Below are positions 59,655 through 64,000 of a stretch of DNA of 64,000 nucleotides, one piece after another; position 1 is the first letter of the stretch; each line of letters starts with the position of its first letter. The notes below the pieces were generated by a model. That model searched no databases and was not told the origin of the DNA. It saw only the letters and a list, made by a program, of their open reading frames with translations. The stretch covers positions 930,001-994,000 of the forward strand of contig JACHMT010000003.1 of assembly GCA_014208095.1 (NCBI GenBank), in the 5' to 3' direction. Position numbers and translations under genes: made by a program. Source of the DNA: Actinospineispora eucalypti (lineage in GTDB: Bacteria; Actinomycetota; Actinomycetes; Mycobacteriales; Pseudonocardiaceae).

Positions 59655-59662
59655 CGTGCCTA

Positions 59663-59667
59663 CTCCT
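59663..59667 (-). promoter_or_regulatory. Ribosome-binding site of the giant gene
   Basis: The minus strand reads AGGAG here (plus-strand CTCCT), 8 nt before the ATG at 59654. This decides the start: GTG codons further upstream in the same frame have no comparable site and would precede the signal peptide. Confidence 0.75.
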
Positions 59668-59752
59668 AGGGACGGCGAGCCATGTGGACACCTAGGAACG
59701 GCCAAGACTTCTGACGGAACCTTGCGCTTAGCTGCTGGAACGGTTCGGAACC

Positions 59753-59941
59753 AGCCACGGTCGACTTCACGTGGAGGCACATCCTCGCGGCCCCCGAGCG
59801 TTGCCCTGGAAGGTGACACGAGTCGATCCACCCTCACCCACACCAGCAGGCCGAAGGCTTCCCGCTTCGATCGACGCTAGCCACGGTCACATCACGTGGA
59901 AGCGCATCCCCGGAGCCCTTGCGGACGCCAAGTCGATCGGT
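59753..59941. repeat. Imperfect direct repeat, about 126 bp period, with CACGTG cores
   Basis: AGCCACGGTC begins at 59753 and again at 59879. Each is followed by TCACGTGGA, then GC-CATCC, and further on AGTCGATC (59820 and 59930). The copies agree at roughly 80% of positions over about 40 bp. The palindromic CACGTG core suggests a binding site upstream of the giant gene. Confidence 0.6.
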
Positions 59942-60014
59942 CGCGCAGTGCCTAATGTACATAGAACCTCAAGCGATGTCCACCGGGTGACTGAAGTTGC
60001 CCCGCGCGGACCAT

Positions 60015-60028
60015 ATTATGTGCATAAT
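60015..60028. promoter_or_regulatory. Operator-like palindrome ATTATG-TG-CATAAT
   Basis: Perfect 6-bp inverted arms with a 2-bp spacer lie in the AT-rich core of the intergenic region. It could be a repressor site or overlap a -10 element of the giant gene. No protein is proposed. Confidence 0.4.
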
Positions 60029-60316
60029 TCAGCGAACGTTGAGTCACTGTTAGAAGCCTGCTAATGATCACTTGCGAGGGTCATCGGGGGCAACTTTTCG
60101 ACTCGGAGCATGCGAACTCCATGCCGTTCTAATTTCATTTTGAGTCGTGGATGGATTTAGTTATTCGAAGTGGAATGGAGAAAGTCGACGCAAGAGCTCC
60201 CTCCGGCTAGCTGATATCACCAACTGGTTCGCATTTCGCCGGCCGGGACAGCAATTCCTGACGGTCGATCGCGGAAACGTGCGCGCTGACGATAGACCTA
60301 CCGGCTTGGCCGTCGA

Positions 60317-60445
60317 TGGCCACTCGGCCTGGCCGCCCGCGCCCGCCCAGTCGGCGTGGCCACGGTGTCGTTGCCGGATGGCCACACGGTGGCCACGGCG
60401 CCAGCCGATGACCGCGAGTGGCCACATGCCGCTCCGTGGTGGCCA
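60317..60445. repeat. Cluster of six TGGCCA sites upstream of the DinB-like gene
   Basis: Sites at 60317, 60357, 60379, 60390, 60419 and 60440. AGTCGGCGTGGCCAC at 60349-60363 also occurs at 59198-59212, within the cluster inside the giant gene. The shared motif in two clusters 1.1 kb apart suggests a common DNA-binding role or a small spreading repeat. Confidence 0.55.
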
Positions 60446-60525
60446 ACCGACGGGGTCGCGAAACTTTCCGCGGCCGCTTCGTATTGAGGACAGAAACTGG
60501 CAGTTATGCCTTCTACCTTCAGTTC

Positions 60526-61062
60526 ATGACCTCAACCGAGCTTCCCCCCACCGCCTCCCCGGAACTGACCGGCGAGCGCGCCGACCTGGCGGCCATGCTC
60601 GCCCAGCACCGCTTCTTCCTGCGCAACACCACCCGCGGCCTGACCGACGAACAGGCCGGCCTGCGCACCACCCGCAGCGAGCTGTGCCTGGGCGGCCTGA
60701 TCAAGCACGTGGCGCGGGTCGAGCGGCAGTGGGTGACCTTCATCGTGGAAGGCCCGAGCGCGATGACCTTCTCCGAGGCGGACTACGCCGAGTACGCCAA
60801 CCAGTTCAAGATGCTGCCCGGCGAGACCCTGGCCGGCGTGCTCGCCGAGTACGAGGAAGTGGCCGAGCGGACCACCCGGGTGCTCGCCGAGCTCACGTCC
60901 CTGAACGCCGACCACCCGCTGCCCGAGGCCCCGTGGTTCGAGCCAGGCGCCCGCTGGTCCGCCCGCCGGGTGTTCATGCACATCATCGCCGAGACCGCCC
61001 AGCACTCCGGGCACGCCGACATCGTCCGCGAGTCCCTGGACGGCGCAAAGTCCATGGGCTGA
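60526..61062 (+). CDS. DinB-superfamily protein, 178 aa
   Basis: The protein is all-helical and of normal length for the DinB/DUF664 (mycothiol transferase-like) group. It contains LIKHVARVERQWVTF and FMHIIAETAQHSGHADIVRE; the His of LIKHV and the two His of QHSGHAD are the usual metal ligands. The family includes thiol-dependent transferases and hydrolases acting in the cytoplasm of actinobacteria; the substrate here is unknown. The start ATG at 60526 is chosen because upstream in-frame sequence is not coding-like. No good Shine-Dalgarno precedes it (CTTCAGTTC), so translation may be weak or leaderless. Its stop is 2 nt from the left end of an IS630 element. Confidence 0.85.
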   Translation: MTSTELPPTASPELTGERADLAAMLAQHRFFLRNTTRGLTDEQAGLRTTRSELCLGGLIKHVARVERQWVTFIVEGPSAMTFSEADYAEYANQFKMLPGETLAGVLAEYEEVAERTTRVLAELTSLNADHPLPEAPWFEPGARWSARRVFMHIIAETAQHSGHADIVRESLDGAKSMG

Positions 61063-61066
61063 GCTA

Positions 61067-61082
61067 GTGCTTCGTCAGGAAA
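61067..61082 (+). repeat. Left inverted end of the IS630 element
   Basis: GTGCTTCGTCAGGAAA, directly after the TA at 61065-61066; pairs with 62249-62264. Confidence 0.75.
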
Positions 61083-61153
61083 GTTCGACGTCGTAACTGT
61101 GTCGGGTTGATCAACCGGTCGGGTGCCCGGGAGGCTGTCGCCGGAGGTGGGTG

Positions 61154-62256
61154 ATGGCGCGACAGCCGGAGGTGTTCGTCCGGGAGCTGGACCCGGCCGA
61201 GGCTCAACGTCTGATGAAGATCGCCAGGACGGCGCGGGACCGGGTTCGGTTGCGGCGGGCGGGCATAGTGTTGGCCTCGGTGCAGGGTCGCAGCGCTGCC
61301 GAGGCGGCGGCGATGTTCGCCGCCACCGCACAGTACGCGCGGGAGGTGATCCACGCGTTCAACGATCAGGGGTTCGCCGCTTTGGACCCAAAATGGAGCG
61401 GGGGCCGACCGCGTAGGTTCGGCCCCTGGGCACGTGAGTTGATCTGTCGGGTGGCCAAGACCGCGCCGCGGCAGCTTGGGCGTCCGTTCAGCACGTGGAG
61501 TCTGACGAAACTGGTTGAGCACCTCGCCGAGCAGCACCGGGTCATGATCAGCACCGAGACAGTCCGGGTGATCCTGCGCGAGGCCGGGATCAGCTGGCAG
61601 GCGACCAAGACCTGGAAGGGCAGCCGCGACCCGGACTTCCGGGTGAAGAAGGCCCGCATTCTGAAGCTCTACGACCAGGCCGCCGCCGGGCATGTCCCCG
61701 ACCGCGGGCGGGTGATCTGTGTCGATGAGTTCGGGCCGCTGAACCTGCAGCCCCGGCCCGGGCACGGCTGGTTCCCACGAGGGCGCCGGCCCGGCCGCGG
61801 GCGACCTACACCCGGACCCAGGGCGTACGGCACATGCTCGCCGCGCTCGACCTGGCCTCCGGCCAACTGTTCTACCGGTTCCGCGACCGGAAGCGATGGC
61901 AGGAGTTCTTTGGCTTCCTGCGCCAGATCCGCACTCGGTTTCCCATCGGCCGGCTGTTCGTGGTGTGCGACAACTTCTCCCCGCACCGCAAGGGCAAGGT
62001 CGCCGACTGGTGCGCCGACCACGACGTCGCGCTGGTGTTCACCCCGACCCACGCCTCGTGGCTGAACTGGATCGAGTCCGAATTCACCGCGCTGCGCTAC
62101 TTCACCCTCGACGGCAGCGACTATCCCTCCCACACCGCCCAGGAAGCCGCGATCGCTGGCTACATCCGCTGGGCCAACAAACGTGCCATGCCCAAGCAAC
62201 ACTTCGCGGTCGGCTCCAAGATCCGCAGACCTGATTACCTACCCAGCGTTGCCTGA
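61154..62256 (+). pseudogene. IS630-family transposase, frameshifted
   Basis: ATG at 61154 has GGAGG six nt upstream. The first part contains the HTH region and VICVDEFGPLNL, with the first catalytic Asp, up to GWFPRG near 61780. The family sequence then continues one frame back (-1) as ATYTRTQGVRHMLAALDL, VVCDNFSPHRKG (second Asp) and WLNWIESEFTAL (Glu), ending at TGA 62254-62256. Both halves are well conserved, and the shift lies in the GC run at about 61780-61800. It may be a single-base loss or a programmed -1 frameshift, which some IS families use; no clear slippery heptamer is visible. Confidence 0.85.
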
Positions 62257-64000
62257 CGCAGCACTAGCCACCTGACCTGGTCGCTCGGCGCAACGACGGC
62301 CGCACGCAGCTCCGCGAGCAGTTGCGAACCCTCGGCGACCGTGCTCCCACGCGGCTCGCGCCGCATTCTGCGCAACACCTGGGCGAGCAGGTCCGGGCGC
62401 AGCGGCCGCCCCCGAGCCGGCGCCCGGACCAGCCGCCCCAGCAGCCCCTCGCGGATCACCACCACCCCGCCGTCCTCGGGCAGGGTGAACACGAGCACCT
62501 CGGGCACCACCTGGTCGAGCGTCTGGATCAGGTCGAGGTAATGGTTGCCACGCAACCCGAGGGCGTTGTTGCGCCGCACCCGGACCCAGCACAGCTCATC
62601 CTCGGCCAACCCGAACCGGTTGGTCAGGATCGCGCGCTCGCCCCCGGTCAGCGGCCGATTCCGATGGGCGATCAGCGGAAGTGCCTCGCGCACCAGCCGG
62701 CCGACCGGCGCGGACAACGGGTTCTCGGTGAGCATCCCGATCTGTCCGGTCGTGCCCGCCCGCCAGGCCCGCGGCAGCGTCTCCCCCAGCTCGCCGGACA
62801 GCTCGGCATTCACCTCGGCCGCGCGGTCGGCCACCACTTCGGCGGCTGTGGAACCGGGCAGCGGCGGTGGCCCGCCGAGCACGTCCAGGCGCAGGTGCTC
62901 GAGTCCCCGCGTCAGCCAGGTCAACCGAATGGCGGCAGGGGTGGCGCGCCTCGTGCTCAGCAGCGCCAACCGGTGCAGCCACCGCTCGGACAGCACCAGG
63001 AACCCGGTGCCGTCCGGGCTCGGCAGACTGAACATGACCAGCGCGTCCAGCGCGCCGGCGAGGACCTCGCCGAGCTCGGTCGCGGCGAACCGCGCCAGCG
63101 CCTCCTCCGGCAGCACCCTCAGGCCCAGGGGAAGGCCGCGCACATTGAGCTGCTCCAGCTCGCCGCGCTCCGCGTCCTCCGGCACCCGGACAGCGTCGGC
63201 GAGCAGCGGCAGCGCCTCGCGCAGTAGTCCCCCGAGGTGTTCGCGCAACGGCACGGCGGCGATGAAGCCGATCCGGTTGCCCAGCCCGGCCGGCCAGCCG
63301 TGTCGCTCCAGTTCCCTGCGCAGCTCGAGGTCGGCGAGCAGTTCGGGATCCAGGCCGAACAGGAAGGCCTGGCCCAGCAACGCCCCGAGTGCCGGCCGGT
63401 CCCGGCTCGACGCGTACCAGACGTACCAGCGGACGGCCGTGGTCACCAGGTCGTCCTCGGCCAGCTCGACCTGCCGCCGGACGGCCGCCCTGGCCAGCAC
63501 CACGGCGAACTCGCCGATCTTCCAGAGGTACTCCGGCCTGGACGTGATGATCTCCTTGTAGGCGCGGGGGCGCTCCGCCGAGGCCTGCTTCGCCAGCGTG
63601 CGGATCTCGGCGAACGCACGCTGGGCGGCGGCCGACACGACCGGCCCGGTCAGCTCGAAGAACGGATGCCTGAGTGCCGCCTCGCGCAGCTCGGCCAGGT
63701 AGGCCTCCACCCGGTCTCGCCATGCCGGCGGCAGCCCGGCGAGCACCTCGGCGAGGTGATCCACACCCAGGGTTCGCTCGGGGTGGCGCGCCAACTGGTA
63801 CAACGCGGCGGGGTTCTCCGTCCGCAGATCGAAAAGCGACTGGGACATCAGGCCGGCGGTGGCGTTCGGTGCCGTGGCTCGCATGGCCAGAACGGCGATC
63901 ACCCGCGCCTCGGCCGGGGTAAACCCGAGGTGCGCATACAGCACCGCCTCGACCGCCGCACCCACCGCGCTGGCCGGGCCGTCGACAAACAGGTGAAGCA
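62235..64000 (-). CDS. C-terminal part of a large unknown protein, altered by the IS element; 5' end outside window
   Basis: The frame is open from the right edge (first full codons read LHLFVDGPASAVG) to TAA at 62235-62237, 588 codons. It is Leu/Ala/Arg/Glu-rich, mostly helical, with segments such as ALLGQAFLFGLDPELLADL and RFGLAEDELCWVRVRRNN. I recognise no family. A GTG at 63965 could serve as start, but the sequence before it is equally protein-like, so the gene probably begins beyond the window. Composition and style resemble the giant protein, and it may be the tail of another such gene. The last codons (LVLRQATLGR) and the stop come from the IS630 end. Confidence 0.7.
   Translation of the reverse strand, partial: LHLFVDGPASAVGAAVEAVLYAHLGFTPAEARVIAVLAMRATAPNATAGLMSQSLFDLRTENPAALYQLARHPERTLGVDHLAEVLAGLPPAWRDRVEAYLAELREAALRHPFFELTGPVVSAAAQRAFAEIRTLAKQASAERPRAYKEIITSRPEYLWKIGEFAVVLARAAVRRQVELAEDDLVTTAVRWYVWYASSRDRPALGALLGQAFLFGLDPELLADLELRRELERHGWPAGLGNRIGFIAAVPLREHLGGLLREALPLLADAVRVPEDAERGELEQLNVRGLPLGLRVLPEEALARFAATELGEVLAGALDALVMFSLPSPDGTGFLVLSERWLHRLALLSTRRATPAAIRLTWLTRGLEHLRLDVLGGPPPLPGSTAAEVVADRAAEVNAELSGELGETLPRAWRAGTTGQIGMLTENPLSAPVGRLVREALPLIAHRNRPLTGGERAILTNRFGLAEDELCWVRVRRNNALGLRGNHYLDLIQTLDQVVPEVLVFTLPEDGGVVVIREGLLGRLVRAPARGRPLRPDLLAQVLRRMRREPRGSTVAEGSQLLAELRAAVVAPSDQVRWLVLRQATLGR
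62249..62264 (-). repeat. Right inverted end of the IS630 element
   Basis: The reverse complement reads GTGCTGCGTCAGGCAA, matching the left end at 14 of 16 positions and followed by TA. It also encodes part of the last residues of the neighbouring minus-strand ORF. Confidence 0.75.

Larger units (their letters stand above)
59655..60525. other. Divergent intergenic region
   Basis: 871 bp separate the giant gene (leftward) and the DinB-like gene (rightward). The stretch 59990-60180 is much more AT-rich than the surroundings and probably holds promoters. I could not pick a convincing -35/-10 pair. It contains a long direct repeat, a palindrome and a TGGCCA cluster, listed separately. No convincing small gene was found. 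Confidence 0.6.
61065..62266 (+). mobile_element. IS630-type insertion sequence, about 1.2 kb
   Basis: The element is flanked by TA at 61065-61066 and 62265-62266, the target duplication typical of IS630. Inside are imperfect inverted ends, GTGCTTCGTCAGGAAA on the left and GTGCTGCGTCAGGCAA as the reverse complement of the right (14 of 16 matching). It carries one frameshifted transposase reading rightwards, and lies between the DinB-like gene and the end of a large minus-strand ORF. Confidence 0.85.

Noticed and set aside
55585..59100. Regularly spaced DNA repeats that could suggest a CRISPR array
   Set aside because: Units vary in length and sequence and keep one reading frame encoding helical motifs; there are no identical 28-37 bp repeats.
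57561..59285. 574-codon plus-strand open frame rich in Val/Gly/Leu
   Set aside because: Shadow of the helical repeats; the amphipathic pattern exists only in the minus-strand frame.
60484..60510. TTGAGG...TTATGC as a promoter of the DinB-like gene
   Set aside because: Spacing and -10 match are poor; not enough to call.
60147..61067. 306-codon plus-strand frame overlapping the DinB-like gene
   Set aside because: The DinB-like frame carries the conserved histidines; this one is an Arg/Pro-rich shadow.
62235..63965. GTG at 63965 as the true start of the right-hand ORF
   Set aside because: No ribosome site precedes it and the upstream codons look equally coding, so an internal position is more likely.
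1..64000. tRNA, rRNA, riboswitch or strong terminator hairpins
   Set aside because: None was recognised by eye; the only long intergenic stretch is 59655-60525 and it shows no such structure.

Overview
The window is high-GC DNA (about 70%) with strong G/C bias at third codon positions. The DinB-type gene, the IS630 element and the A/R/L/V-rich proteins fit an actinobacterium, most likely a filamentous one such as Pseudonocardiaceae. That placement is inference from composition and gene families. Translation and stop scanning were done by hand, with no database search, so domain edges are good to about 20 residues.

The dominant fact is one uninterrupted minus-strand reading frame. It starts at an ATG at 59654 with a good ribosome-binding site and runs off the left edge: at least 19,884 codons and roughly 2 MDa, with the 3' end outside the window. 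I checked every TTA/CTA/TCA triplet from 1 to 59654 and none is in this frame. It is not a polyketide or peptide synthetase. Read from the N terminus, it has: a signal peptide; about 18 helical repeats in Q/N/G/S-rich linkers; a stalk of about 33 closely spaced cysteine pairs; a beta-rich part and a DUF4781-like part; a membrane segment; winged-helix modules; a SecA-type ATPase; an intact rhomboid protease; an HExxH domain; a papain-like (Tox-PL type) domain; an MFS transporter; a second HExxH motif; a PP2C phosphatase followed by an FHA domain; a trypsin-like domain; duplicated membrane/helical blocks; tandem helix-turn-helix units; ADP-ribosyltransferase-like and kinase-like domains; a trehalose-phosphatase-like HAD domain; a Nudix domain; a LysM-like end; and a second transporter-like bundle followed by repeated membrane modules. 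The layout suggests an envelope-spanning machine with a secreted stalk, ATPase and signalling parts inside, and several proteases that could cut the chain like a viral polyprotein. The function is unknown.

One place argues for caution. At 25858-26028 a 56-codon zinc-ribbon-like ORF with its own Shine-Dalgarno sequence lies out of frame inside the giant ORF, and third-position bias there follows the small ORF. The giant frame may therefore be one polypeptide with an overlapping gene, or two giant genes whose junction happens to lack a stop.

To the right, 59655-60525 is a partly AT-rich intergenic region with a 125-bp-period direct repeat, a palindrome and a cluster of TGGCCA sites. A DinB-like gene (60526-61062, +) follows. 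Two bases after its stop sits a roughly 1.2-kb IS630-type element (61065-62266) with a frameshifted transposase. The element supplies the C-terminal codons and stop of a second large minus-strand ORF (62235-64000), which runs off the right edge and may be the tail of another long protein. I saw no rRNA, tRNA or CRISPR array.
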